64,000 bases of DNA, taken from contig NZ_AP023396.1 in the NCBI RefSeq assembly GCF_014466955.1, forward strand, positions 6,076,001 through 6,140,000, given 5' to 3'. The stretch is from Nocardia wallacei. Its GTDB lineage: Bacteria > Actinomycetota > Actinomycetes > Mycobacteriales > Mycobacteriaceae. The position numbers were made by a program, and so were the translations under genes. This document shows positions 38,664-47,027 of this stretch, in pieces; positions within the stretch are counted from its first letter, which is position 1, and each line of letters starts with the position of its first letter. The notes under the pieces are model-generated. The model did not search any database and was not told where the DNA came from. It worked only from the letters and a program-made list of their open reading frames with translations.

Positions 38664-40637
38664 TTACTCCGCCGACACGGTATCGATCTTCTCCTGCACC
38701 CCGGCGGCGATGGCGCGGAATGCGAGGTCGGAGTAGATCGCCTGCCCGGCTCGGTAGCGTTCCAGCGCCGCCGCCCGGTTCCCCGCCGCGCTCGCGCAAT
38801 CGCCCAACGCCACAAGGATTTCCGCCTCGTCGAACCGTCGCCGTCGTTGCCGCATCACAGTGCGTGCGCTCTGCAGCAGATCCTCGGCCTCGCCGACCGC
38901 ACCGCCTTGCTCGAGCAGTTTCCGTCCGCGCCAAGCCAGGATCTTCGCGACATTGTCCGGTTCGGGCCGCTGCGCCGCGGCGAAAAAGTTCTGGGCGTCC
39001 GCGAGCAAGGTCAGCGCCGGACCCGGCTCCTCCACCTTCGCCCGGTGCAACGCCGCCAGCGCCAGTCTGCGACCGTCGCCGATCCCGCGAGCGAGTTCGT
39101 AGTTGTGCCGCAAGGTGTCTCGCGCTTCCACGACTGCTCCGCCGACGAGCTGCGCCAGCCCGAGTCCTTCCAGCGCGGACGCCTCCAACTGAGCGGCGAG
39201 GCGGGAGGCCGGCAGCATCCGCGCGGCCTGGACCCCGCGTTCGAAAGACGCCGCCGCGGGCGACGCCTCCTGTCGCCAGTAATGCACGAAACCCGCCTGC
39301 GTGTGCAGAAAACTCGCCGCCTCCGCCATGGTCGACCGCTCCGCCGCGGTGATGCCGTGCGCGTTGACCGCGAGCATCGCATCGAGGCGTTTGTCCTGTT
39401 CCTGGAACGGCCACAGCAGCACACACCACCGCACGACGAGCGCGTCACGGTCGGCGCCCAGCGCGTACTCCAGCGCGACCACCAGATTGTCGTGTTCACG
39501 TCGCAGCCACTCGCGCGCGCCGTCCGCATCGGTGAACTCGCCGGTGCCCGGCCCGGGAAACCGCACGGAGGGAAACAGCAGGTTCCGCCACGGCCGGTTG
39601 GGCGCGAGCAGCGTGTCCGCGGCCTTCAGGCCGCGGTCGTAGTAGTCGATCAGGCGTTCTTCGCGGCGGTCGCGCTCGCTGTCGGCGAGCCCGCGCGCAT
39701 GCACGCGAACCAGATCGTTGATCTCGTAACCGTGCTCGCGTTCGGCGATGAGGTGCAGGTTCGCCAGTTCGATTGCGCACCAGTCGACTTCGTCGGCCGG
39801 CAGATTCAGCGCCGCGGTCAGGGCCGCTGCGGACAGTGTCCCGGCATGCGATCGCAGGCCGAGTGCCCGGTAGCATTCCCGGGCGGTCTCCGACAGGGAC
39901 GTGTACGCGGCATCGAAGATCTCCGGCAACGACAGCGCCGTCGACCGCCGCCGATCGCTGCTCAGCAGATCCGCGAACGAGCCGATCCGCCGCGCGGGGT
40001 GCTGCGCGATCATGCTCCCCACCACACACAACGCGAACGGCATGGCGGCGCAGAGGGCGACGATCCGCCCCACGGCGTCCGGCTCCGCGGCGACTCGCTG
40101 CGGACCGACTATCCGGCCGAGCAGAGCGCGCGCCTCGTCACCGGGCAGCGGATCCAGCTCGAACACGCGCCCTCCCCGGCTCAGGTCCGCGGCGGAGTTC
40201 CGCCCGGTCACCACGATCAGCGATCCGCCGTCGGCCGGTTCGAGCCACGACACCTGGGCCGCGGTGGCGGCGCCGTCCAGCACGACCAGCATGCGGCGAC
40301 CGCGCGTGAGGGTGAGGTAGTGGCCGTGCCGCGCTTCCGCGAGGTCGGGCAGGTCCTCGCGCCGAACACCCAGTGCCACAAGGCTGTTGGCGAGCAGATC
40401 GGGGATCGACGTCGTGTCCGAGAGCCGATGGTAGAGCTGCCCACCGTGATAGTCCTCGGCGAGGCGATGCATCAACTCCGTCACCACGGCGGTCTTCCCG
40501 ACGCCCGGTAAACCCTTGATGACCACCGTCGCATTCCCCGCCGCCCCCGCCGCATGGTCCTCGACCGCCGCCAGCACCGCCTGGCGATCCACGAAATTGC
40601 CGTTCCGCGGCGGGATCTGCCTCGGTACGTCCACCAC
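38664..40637 (-). CDS. NB-ARC (STAND) ATPase with TPR-like C-terminus
   Basis: A 657-residue signal-transduction ATPase of the AfsR/NB-ARC type. Walker A is GLPGVGKTAVV near residue 38, Walker B is RRMLVVLDGA near 105, and the sensor region VVTGRNSAADL follows. A winged-helix-like region leads into helical TPR-like repeats from about 330 to the end. Unlike AfsR it has no SARP or other DNA-binding N-terminus, so the output is unknown. GTG codons at 40640, 40637 and 40634 all follow GGGGAGG. Convergent with the repeat-bearing gene. Confidence 0.85.
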   Translation of the reverse strand: MVDVPRQIPPRNGNFVDRQAVLAAVEDHAAGAAGNATVVIKGLPGVGKTAVVTELMHRLAEDYHGGQLYHRLSDTTSIPDLLANSLVALGVRREDLPDLAEARHGHYLTLTRGRRMLVVLDGAATAAQVSWLEPADGGSLIVVTGRNSAADLSRGGRVFELDPLPGDEARALLGRIVGPQRVAAEPDAVGRIVALCAAMPFALCVVGSMIAQHPARRIGSFADLLSSDRRRSTALSLPEIFDAAYTSLSETARECYRALGLRSHAGTLSAAALTAALNLPADEVDWCAIELANLHLIAEREHGYEINDLVRVHARGLADSERDRREERLIDYYDRGLKAADTLLAPNRPWRNLLFPSVRFPGPGTGEFTDADGAREWLRREHDNLVVALEYALGADRDALVVRWCVLLWPFQEQDKRLDAMLAVNAHGITAAERSTMAEAASFLHTQAGFVHYWRQEASPAAASFERGVQAARMLPASRLAAQLEASALEGLGLAQLVGGAVVEARDTLRHNYELARGIGDGRRLALAALHRAKVEEPGPALTLLADAQNFFAAAQRPEPDNVAKILAWRGRKLLEQGGAVGEAEDLLQSARTVMRQRRRRFDEAEILVALGDCASAAGNRAAALERYRAGQAIYSDLAFRAIAAGVQEKIDTVSAE

Positions 40638-40768
40638 CACACACCTCCCCTGCGCCGCACGCAGCCTACCCGAGTGGACCCCCCGCCGGAATGCCGACGC
40701 GCACAGCCGCACGACCGGGCGCGGCGCCCGGACCGTGCGGCTCGGCCCGCGCCGACCACCGGACGTCG

Positions 40769-42073
40769 CTACACCATGAGCGAGGCGCTGGAGCCGGAGC
40801 GCATGATGTGGTCGATGTGGATCTGGCGCGCGATGAACCGCCCGTTCTCGACATTGGCTGAAATCGCCGCGGGAGCAAGGGAATTGCCGTCTGGCAGGCC
40901 GGCGTAGTAGAGCCCCGGTATCGATCCGAGGATGCCCTTCTGCTGGATGGGTACGCCGTGCTCGTCGAGTGCGCGTCCGGGCAGGATCGCGTAATCGGGC
41001 CCGAAGCCGGTGCACCAGATGATCGTGCCGATGTGGTGGCGGGCCAGGTCGAGAGTCGGTCCGAAATCGGTGATGTGGTCGGTGCGCACCGTCGGTGCGG
41101 GGTGCTGCTCGGGCGCGACGAAACCCCGTCGACGCAGCCCGGTGTCGATCGTGTCGAGCACTTCTCGCAGCGAGCGCGCGGCGTCCCGCGCGATTTCCTC
41201 GACATTGTCCGCCAGCTCCAGGACGTGCCCCCGGGCAGCGCGCGTGGAGCCGACCAATGTCACGCCCTTTTCCGCCAGCGTGCCCAAGTTGAGCTCTCCG
41301 GCACCGTCTTTCACGGCTGTGACGGGCAAGCCCGGCAGTCGGCGCCGGTCCTCGCCGACATGCCGAGGGTCCGGGGTGACGAAATCGTCGTAGAGGGAGA
41401 AGACGTACATCCACTCGTGGATCGTGCGGCCGCGGTAGTGGCGCGGGTAGGTGCGATGCCGCCCGACCGACAGGAAGACACGACGTCCCCGATCGGCCAG
41501 TTCGTCGGCGATCTGCTGGCCGCTGATTCCCGCGCCCACCACCAGGACGGCGCCGTCGGGCAGGGATTCCGGATTGCGGTAGTCTCGCGAATGCAGCTGC
41601 ACCACAACGGGGTCGACGTCGGAGGCCAGGCCCGGAACCCGAGGTTTCGCGTAACCGCCCACTGCCGCAACGAGATTGCGCGACTCCACCACTCCGCCGG
41701 TGGCCAGGTGCGTCCGAAATCGCACCTCGTCGCCGTCGTGGGCGGTTGCGGGGCATTCGACCTCGCGCACCGGTGTGTGCTGCCGTACCCGCAGCTTCCG
41801 CCGCGCCACGTAGCGGCGTAGATGCTCGGCCAGTTCCGGCCCCGACATGAATCCGTTCGGGTCGTCACCGTCGTAATCCCAGCCCGGAAACCGCACCGAC
41901 CGATTCCCGCTGCCCACCAGCAGGCTGTCCCACCGTTCGTGGGCCCACGCCTGGCCGATCTCGGCCCGCTCCAGCACGACCGCCTCGCGCCCGATGTCCT
42001 GCAGCGCCGCGGCGACTCCGCATCCCTGCTGGCCGGCGCCGATGATCACCGTCTCGCAATATTCGACATCCAC
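40769..42073 (-). CDS. Flavin-dependent monooxygenase (FMO/CzcO-like)
   Basis: A 434-residue flavoprotein with the FAD motif IGAGQQGCGVAA near the N-terminus, an NADPH motif VGAGISGQQ near 185, and the FMO-type QLHSRDYRNPE just before it. Such enzymes hydroxylate amines or do Baeyer-Villiger chemistry. The start is GTG 42073 or TTG 42082, both after GGAAGG. An IdeR-like iron box lies 41 bases upstream, which hints at siderophore or iron-limitation chemistry. Divergent from merR. Confidence 0.85.
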   Translation of the reverse strand: MDVEYCETVIIGAGQQGCGVAAALQDIGREAVVLERAEIGQAWAHERWDSLLVGSGNRSVRFPGWDYDGDDPNGFMSGPELAEHLRRYVARRKLRVRQHTPVREVECPATAHDGDEVRFRTHLATGGVVESRNLVAAVGGYAKPRVPGLASDVDPVVVQLHSRDYRNPESLPDGAVLVVGAGISGQQIADELADRGRRVFLSVGRHRTYPRHYRGRTIHEWMYVFSLYDDFVTPDPRHVGEDRRRLPGLPVTAVKDGAGELNLGTLAEKGVTLVGSTRAARGHVLELADNVEEIARDAARSLREVLDTIDTGLRRRGFVAPEQHPAPTVRTDHITDFGPTLDLARHHIGTIIWCTGFGPDYAILPGRALDEHGVPIQQKGILGSIPGLYYAGLPDGNSLAPAAISANVENGRFIARQIHIDHIMRSGSSASLMV

Positions 42074-42113
42074 CCGAATCAATCCTTCCGAGGTCAGTAG
42101 AGCCAGCCAGTTG

Positions 42114-42132
42114 TTAGGCTTGCCTTACCGAA
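42114..42132. promoter_or_regulatory. Candidate IdeR/DtxR iron box
   Basis: TTAGGCTTGCCTTACCGAA matches the 19-bp consensus TTAGGTWAGSCTWACCTAA at 16 positions when W/S degeneracy is allowed. It lies between the divergent monooxygenase and merR genes, where a repressor would block either promoter. Confidence 0.5.
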
Positions 42133-42185
42133 TCATCTGAAGTCGGGTGGAGATCAAGTCCACGACGAGACGAACGGTGTGTGAC

Positions 42186-42620
42186 ATGAGTGACGCCCCG
42201 AACCATCCCGATGAGCTGGTCGGGATCGGTGCGGCTGCCCGCCGCTACGGTCTGGCCGAATCCGCGCTGCGCTACTGGGAACAGCGCGGCCTGCTGCGCC
42301 CGGCCCGGCGCCGGTCCCGCTGGCGACTGTACGGACCGGAGGAGTTGCACCGCATCGGGCTCATTCACATGTGGCGCGAGACCGGCCGGCTGAACCTCGA
42401 CGAGATCGAACAGATCCTCACCGCGCGCAACGACAACTGGCGCCGCGCCGTCCGCGGCCGCATCGCCGCCATCGAGCAACAACAGCAGCGCCTCGCCGCC
42501 GCGCGGGCACACCTCGAGCACCTACTCCACTGCCCCGACGACAACCCCGCCGAGCAGTGCCCCTATCTCCGCGAAATGACCGCGGCCCGAGCGGTTTCGA
42601 CAAGCAACCGTGACGCATAG
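42186..42620 (+). CDS. MerR family transcriptional regulator
   Basis: A 144-residue MerR protein. The HTH is VGIGAAARRYGLAESALRYW, with the MerR signature YWEQRGLLRP, and a coiled-coil (about 75-115) is followed by CPDDNPAEQC, a Cys pair that could bind a metal or sense oxidation. I use ATG 42186 and not the in-frame GTG 39 bases upstream. The next gene, a cupin, has a MerR-type promoter with a 19-bp spacer, so it is the probable target. Confidence 0.88.
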   Translation: MSDAPNHPDELVGIGAAARRYGLAESALRYWEQRGLLRPARRRSRWRLYGPEELHRIGLIHMWRETGRLNLDEIEQILTARNDNWRRAVRGRIAAIEQQQQRLAAARAHLEHLLHCPDDNPAEQCPYLREMTAARAVSTSNRDA

Positions 42621-42642
42621 GAGGAACTGCGGCAGCCGGGAC

Positions 42643-42673
42643 TTGACCTGAAGCACAGTAGAGGTTCTAGGTT
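42643..42673 (+). promoter_or_regulatory. MerR-type promoter with 19-bp spacer, for the cupin gene
   Basis: The -35 TTGACC (42643-42648) and -10 TAGGTT (42668-42673) are separated by 19 bp. The dyad ACCT/AGGT (42646-42649 and 42662-42665) lies mainly in the spacer. An over-long spacer with a central dyad is the hallmark of MerR-activated promoters. Confidence 0.65.
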
Positions 42674-42715
42674 CGCGACCTAACTCGACGCCTGACCACT
42701 ACGAAAGGTTCCACC

Positions 42716-43057
42716 ATGGCAGTGACACCGCCGCGAGCCCGCAGGTTCGGCTCGGAGATCGGCTCCGACGCCGTCCGCTTCGGCGACCGGATCCTCATCG
42801 CCCCCGCTCTGGACAAAGCGGCCGGAGAGTCGATGAGCGCCTACACGACGTTCCTCTACGCCGGCGCCCGCGCCGACCTTCCGGCACCCTATGCGGAAAT
42901 CTGGGTCGTCCTCGACGGAACACTGCGTGTAGGCGGCGAGGGCGACGCCGTAACCGTGGGCGCAGGTGACTTCGTGCACGTTCCGGAACAGACACCCGGC
43001 ATCGTCGAGGCGGTCGAGGACACCACGATGGTTTGTGTGTCGGTGCCCGCTCACTGA
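42716..43057 (+). CDS. Small cupin-domain protein
   Basis: A 113-residue single-domain cupin with the first strand pair ending YAEIWVVLDGTLRVGG and the second motif GAGDFVHVPEQTPG. The usual His metal ligands are mostly replaced, so it may bind a ligand rather than catalyse (inference). It lies 95 bases downstream of merR. ATG at 42716 after GAAAGG. Confidence 0.82.
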   Translation: MAVTPPRARRFGSEIGSDAVRFGDRILIAPALDKAAGESMSAYTTFLYAGARADLPAPYAEIWVVLDGTLRVGGEGDAVTVGAGDFVHVPEQTPGIVEAVEDTTMVCVSVPAH

Positions 43058-43083
43058 CGAGGGTGACGACAACCGGTCGATCC

Positions 43084-43125
43084 GACCTCGAACCACCCGC
43101 GGTCGGCTCGCCGACCATCGAGGTC
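43084..43125. terminator. Long hairpin between the cupin gene and tRNA-Pro
   Basis: Outer arms GACCTCGA (43084-43091) and TCGAGGTC (43118-43125) enclose a perfect inner hairpin GGTCGGC/GCCGACC (43101-43116). It sits downstream of both the plus-strand cupin and the minus-strand tRNA genes, as a bidirectional terminator would. There is no T run, so it may act in another way. Confidence 0.45.
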
Positions 43126-43140
43126 TGTGCCGAATAGTGG

Positions 43141-43214
43141 TCGGGATGACAGGATTTGAACCTGCGACCCTCCGCTCCCAAAGCGGATGCGCTACCAAGC
43201 TGCGCTACATCCCG
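43141..43214 (-). tRNA. tRNA-Pro (anticodon TGG)
   Basis: The reverse complement folds into a standard 74-nt tRNA. The acceptor stem CGGGATG pairs with CATCCCG and the discriminator is A. The anticodon stem TCCGC/GCGGA encloses the loop TTTGGGA. The T arm is GCAGG TTCAAAT CCTGT. CCA is not encoded. Confidence 0.95.
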
Positions 43215-43220
43215 ATAGAG

Positions 43221-43291
<71 letters not shown>

Positions 43292-43631
43292 ACGCATACG
43301 ACACCCTGGGATCGCCACGATGTCGTCTGCGCCTAGGACTGTACCGAATCCCGGATCCGAAACGCCAATCGCCGCGACGGCTCGGGCCGGCCGGGACGAA
43401 ATCTTCGTCACAGTGCCGTGAACCCAGCATCCCTCCGGCGCGCCGCATCCGACACGCGTAACACGCCGCTCACGACACGCAGGCGAAGCTGTAACACTCC
43501 TGCCTGATCAGCGATGACAAGGACGGTCGCCATTCGCGAGATATCGGAACAGGTTGTAAAACACCATTTTTCGGTATCGAGTGGCTTGCTAGGATCCTTT
43601 TTGCCGGACGGGGGTATCTGGAAAGGGGGCG

Positions 43632-43736
43632 GTGAGCGTGCATCGAGCTAGGTGTACCGGACCGCAAGGTAGTGAGCACGATCCGGAGGGCGTGACCGGT
43701 CGGGGTACCGGCGCAGACGGCGTTCGCGTGAGGTGA
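43632..43736 (+). CDS. Candidate 34-residue upstream ORF before the GGDEF gene
   Basis: The GTG at 43632 lies just after GGAAAGGGGGC and opens 34 codons beginning VSVHRARCTGP, ending six bases before the GGDEF start. Its end carries the GAGGTGAG ribosome binding site of the next gene, so translational coupling is possible. It is Gly/Arg-rich and has no recognisable domain. The remaining bases from 43292 to 43631 show no gene; an AT-richer stretch at 43550-43605 (TAGGAT) may be the promoter. Confidence 0.3.
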   Translation: MSVHRARCTGPQGSEHDPEGVTGRGTGADGVRVR

Positions 43737-43742
43737 GCATCG

Positions 43743-44738
43743 ATGCCCGCCGATCTCGAGACGCAGGCCAAAGCGGCCACCACCCGGGACTGGGTTCGTG
43801 CTGTCTACAGCAGCAGCGGCCTGACCGTACCGCCCGCCCATCTGGAACAGGTTTTCGCAGGCATCATCGACGAACTGATGGATCTGGCGCGCTCCGAGCC
43901 GTTTCCGGTCGCGGCCGCGCGGGCCATCGGCCGCCGGCTGGGCGAGGCGCCGTTCGACCGCACCCGCATGCTGGCCCCGGCCACCCGCGCGCTGCTGGGC
44001 TTCGCACCCGGTGAGCCGGGTTCACTGGTGGCCACGCGCTGGCCGTTCGTCGCCAGCCATGCCATCGACGCCTACGCGGAGGCCCTGCAGCAGCGGGCCC
44101 TGGCCCAGCAGGAACGCAACCTGACCGAGGCGGTGTCGGTGCGAGTGCAGGAGATCGCCGCCCTGCAGCACCGGCTCCGGCACGAGGCCACCCACGACGC
44201 CCTGACCGACCTCGCCAACCGGTCACTGCTCCAGGAGCGGGTGCGGCTGATGGCCACCGACCGCTCCCGCGGCGTCGGCCTGCTGCTGATCGACCTGGAC
44301 GACTTCAAGCAGATCAACGACGGCTACGGCCATTCCGTCGGCGACGAGGTCCTGGTGGAGATCTCTCGCCGCCTGCGCGCGACCTGCCCGCGCGACACGG
44401 TGGTCTGCCGGTACGGCGGCGACGAGTTCGTGCTGGCGCTCCCGGCCCGCCGCAACACCCTGAGCGAGCTGGCCATGCGCATCCTCGCCGCGCTGCGGGA
44501 CCCGGTGCTCACCGCGAGCGGTCCGATTCCGGTGTCGGCGAGTGTGGGCACGGCCTATTGCCCGCCGGGCCGGTCGTGTGATTTCTCCGACCTGCTGCGC
44601 AGCGCCGACCGCGCGATGTACTCGGCGAAAACGGCCGGCAAACGCCGGTTCGCGCTGTCGGAAATGGACGAGGAGGAGCCGGAACCCGGCAGCTACGCAC
44701 CCGCGCGGCTCGGCTACGACACGGCCGTCGCGGGCTGA
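43743..44738 (+). CDS. GGDEF-domain diguanylate cyclase
   Basis: A 331-residue soluble protein predicted to make cyclic di-GMP. The first 125 residues form an unrecognised helical sensor domain, followed by a short coiled coil (QERNLTEAVSVRVQEI). The GGDEF domain spans about 150-315: DLDDFKQINDGYGHSVGDE, then the intact active site RYGGDEFVLAL. The RxxD inhibitory site usually five residues upstream is absent, so product inhibition may be weak. No EAL or PilZ gene is nearby. Confidence 0.9.
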   Translation: MPADLETQAKAATTRDWVRAVYSSSGLTVPPAHLEQVFAGIIDELMDLARSEPFPVAAARAIGRRLGEAPFDRTRMLAPATRALLGFAPGEPGSLVATRWPFVASHAIDAYAEALQQRALAQQERNLTEAVSVRVQEIAALQHRLRHEATHDALTDLANRSLLQERVRLMATDRSRGVGLLLIDLDDFKQINDGYGHSVGDEVLVEISRRLRATCPRDTVVCRYGGDEFVLALPARRNTLSELAMRILAALRDPVLTASGPIPVSASVGTAYCPPGRSCDFSDLLRSADRAMYSAKTAGKRRFALSEMDEEEPEPGSYAPARLGYDTAVAG

Positions 44739-44782
44739 TCGGCGGCCGGTCGCGCCCGGCGCGCCCGCGTACCCTGGTCCCT

Positions 44783-45613
44783 GTGACAACCCTCTTTGTC
44801 CTCTTGGTTCTCGTTCTGGTGGTGTTTCTGGCCGTGTCATTCTTCGGACGTTCCGCGCAGCGCAACCGGCAGGCCACCGAGCTCGCCGACGCCAAGGCCG
44901 ATGCCCGCCGGCTCATCGAGCGCCTCGGCGGGCAGGTCTACAACCTCGTCGGCAACGACGAGGCATCCAAGCAGGCCCTGGCCGACGCCGGTGAACGGCT
45001 CAACGCGGCCGGTTCTCAGATCGATCAGGCGAGCACCGTCGCGCAGGCTCGGCTGGCGAAGGAGACCGCGGTGGAGGGCCTGTACTACGTGCGCGCGGCC
45101 CGCACGGCGATGAACCTGGACCCGGGCCCGCCGGTGCCCGAGCTGGACGGGCAGCGTTCGGCCGGGCGGGTCACCGAGGACCGCACGGTCGACTTCGAGG
45201 GCCGGCGGATCGAGGCGTCGCCGTCGCCCTCACCGCAGACACCGAACTACTACCCCGGCGGCCGCGTCGCCGGACGGCCGGTCCCGGCCGGGTGGTACTC
45301 GGAGCCGTGGTGGAAGACCGCGCTGGTCGCGGGCGCCTGGGGCATCGGGTCGGTGCTGTTGTTCGACGCCCTGTTCAGCGGCATGTCCGGGGTCGCCTAC
45401 GGCGCCTCCGGCTTCGAGAACGGGTACGGCGAGGGCTACGACGCCGGATTCGCGGCCGGGCAGGACGCCGACCAGGGAGCCATCGATCAGGGTGGCGACC
45501 AGGGCTTCGCGGACCAGGGCGGATCCGATGGCGGCTGGGACGGCGGCGGATTCGACGGCGGCGGCTGGGATGGTGGCGGATTCGACGGGGGCGGATTCGA
45601 CGGCGGGTTCTGA
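44783..45613 (+). CDS. Membrane protein with coiled coil and Gly/Asp-rich C-terminal repeats
   Basis: A 276-residue protein. TM1 is at about 4-20, a helical region follows (residues 25-110, ELADAKADARRLIERL), a second hydrophobic segment spans about 178-195, and the tail after 210 is glycine-rich. The tail ends in GGW/GGF-D repeats (DGGGFDGGGWDGG). Related actinobacterial proteins carry a DUF1542 label; the function is unknown. GTG start at 44783 with a weak ribosome binding site. Confidence 0.75.
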   Translation: MTTLFVLLVLVLVVFLAVSFFGRSAQRNRQATELADAKADARRLIERLGGQVYNLVGNDEASKQALADAGERLNAAGSQIDQASTVAQARLAKETAVEGLYYVRAARTAMNLDPGPPVPELDGQRSAGRVTEDRTVDFEGRRIEASPSPSPQTPNYYPGGRVAGRPVPAGWYSEPWWKTALVAGAWGIGSVLLFDALFSGMSGVAYGASGFENGYGEGYDAGFAAGQDADQGAIDQGGDQGFADQGGSDGGWDGGGFDGGGWDGGGFDGGGFDGGF

Positions 45614-45622
45614 CGACTCCGG

Positions 45623-46438
45623 TCAGCCGGGCTGACAAGTAGGGCACCAGAACAGATTTCGGCCCTCCAGCACCGCGTGCAGCACGGTGGCTCCGCAGAC
45701 GCGGCACGGTTCACCCGCGCGACGGTAGACGTAGGTGCGAGGCTTGCCCGCGGCGTACGACGGTGCGCCACGGTCGTGTTCGCGCCGCACGACGACGATC
45801 TTCCCGCGCCGCACCCCGACCCGCATCAGTTCCACCAGGTCGGTCCACAGCTCGTCCCATTCGAGCGCGGTCAGGTCGCGGCCCCGGCGCTGCGGTGAGA
45901 TGCCGTGGCGGAACAGAAGTTCCGCGCGGTAGACATTGCCGACACCGGCGACGACGGTCTGGTCCATGAGCAGGGCGCCCAGCGTGCGGGTGGAGCGGCG
46001 GATGCGCTGCCAGGCACGGTCCGGATCGGCGTTGCGGCGCAAGGGATCCGGGCCCAGCCGGGCGGTGAGCGCCGCGACCTCCGGTTCGCGCAGCACCTCG
46101 CAGGCGGTGGGGCCGCGCAGATCCGTCCCGTACAGCGGGCCGTCGGAGCGGCCCGCGCCGACCATGCGCATCCGGACCTGCCCGACCGGGTCGCCCAGTG
46201 GCACGGCCGATTCCGTGAACGTTCCGTAGAGCCCGAGGTGAACGTGCACGACCAGGCCCGAATCGTAATGGTGCAGCAGGTGTTTGCCCCACGCCTCGGC
46301 ACGCACCAGCGTCCGGCCGTCCACCAGCGCCGCGCCCGCAGCGAAACGGCCCTGCGGGCTGGAGACCCGCACCACTCCCCCGGCGAAATACTTGTGATGC
46401 GCTTTCGCCAGGCGATGCAGCGTATGCCCCTCAGGCAT
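45623..46438 (-). CDS. nei: Endonuclease VIII-like DNA glycosylase (Fpg/Nei family)
   Basis: A 271-residue base-excision repair enzyme. It has the catalytic N-terminus PEGHTLHRLA (Pro nucleophile after Met removal, Glu acid), the H2TH domain (about 135-215), and a C-terminal zinc finger with CRVCG and CPTC. PEGHT rather than PELPE places it with Nei, acting on oxidised pyrimidines. It lies 22 bases downstream of rpiB on the same strand, as Rv2464c-Rv2465c do. Confidence 0.93.
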   Translation of the reverse strand: MPEGHTLHRLAKAHHKYFAGGVVRVSSPQGRFAAGAALVDGRTLVRAEAWGKHLLHHYDSGLVVHVHLGLYGTFTESAVPLGDPVGQVRMRMVGAGRSDGPLYGTDLRGPTACEVLREPEVAALTARLGPDPLRRNADPDRAWQRIRRSTRTLGALLMDQTVVAGVGNVYRAELLFRHGISPQRRGRDLTALEWDELWTDLVELMRVGVRRGKIVVVRREHDRGAPSYAAGKPRTYVYRRAGEPCRVCGATVLHAVLEGRNLFWCPTCQPG

Positions 46439-46460
46439 CGGCGATACTCACGCGGACGGC

Positions 46461-46931
46461 TCAGCTCTGCGGCGTGGGGGCCTCGCCGGACTTCTCGTAC
46501 TCGGCCAGGATGTCGATGCGGCGCTGGTGGCGCTCCTCGCCCGACCAGGGGGCGGCCAGGAAGGCGTCGACGATGGCGAGCGCGTCCTCGGTGCTGTGCA
46601 TCCGGCCGCCGATGCCCATCAGCTGGGCGTTGTTGTGCTCGCGGGCCAGGCGCGCGGTCTCGATGCTCCACGCCAGGGCGCAGCGGGCACCGGGCACCTT
46701 GTTGGCTGCGATCTGCTCGCCGTTGCCGCTGCCACCGATGACGATGCCGAGGCTGCCGGGGTCGGCGACGACGCGACGGGCGGCGTCGATGCAGAACGCC
46801 GGGTAGTCGTCGGCGGCGTCGTACACGTGCGCTCCGCAGTCGAACACCTCGTGACCGGCCCGGTGCAGGTGGTCCTTGAGGTGGTTCTTCAGCTCGAAGC
46901 CGGCATGGTCGGCACCCAGATATACGCGCAT
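46461..46931 (-). CDS. rpiB: Ribose-5-phosphate isomerase B
   Basis: Interconverts ribose 5-phosphate and ribulose 5-phosphate in the non-oxidative pentose phosphate pathway. The 156-residue protein starts MRVYLGADHAGFELK, the family signature. It carries GIVIGGSGNGEQIAANK for phosphate binding, where the usual bacterial catalytic Cys position is Ser, as in mycobacterial RpiB. A C-terminal helical tail contacts the partner subunit. It is co-directional with nei. Confidence 0.96.
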   Translation of the reverse strand: MRVYLGADHAGFELKNHLKDHLHRAGHEVFDCGAHVYDAADDYPAFCIDAARRVVADPGSLGIVIGGSGNGEQIAANKVPGARCALAWSIETARLAREHNNAQLMGIGGRMHSTEDALAIVDAFLAAPWSGEERHQRRIDILAEYEKSGEAPTPQS

Positions 46932-47027
46932 GGCAGCGATTGTGTCAGGCGCTCGAGCGACGGTGCGCCCGGGGCCGACGCGGTGTGCCGAGAGCGCGCC
47001 GGGCCGTTACTGCCTAAGGTTCAGCTC

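Noticed and set aside
38664..41756. NB-ARC protein extended to 1030 residues
   Set aside because: The added 5' part is antisense-frame DNA of the monooxygenase gene, and a GTG with GGGGAGG lies exactly at the domain start.
46527..47027. N-terminal extension of the M48 peptidase reading back over rpiB
   Set aside because: This part is antisense to rpiB; the domain and a sensible ATG start at 47028.
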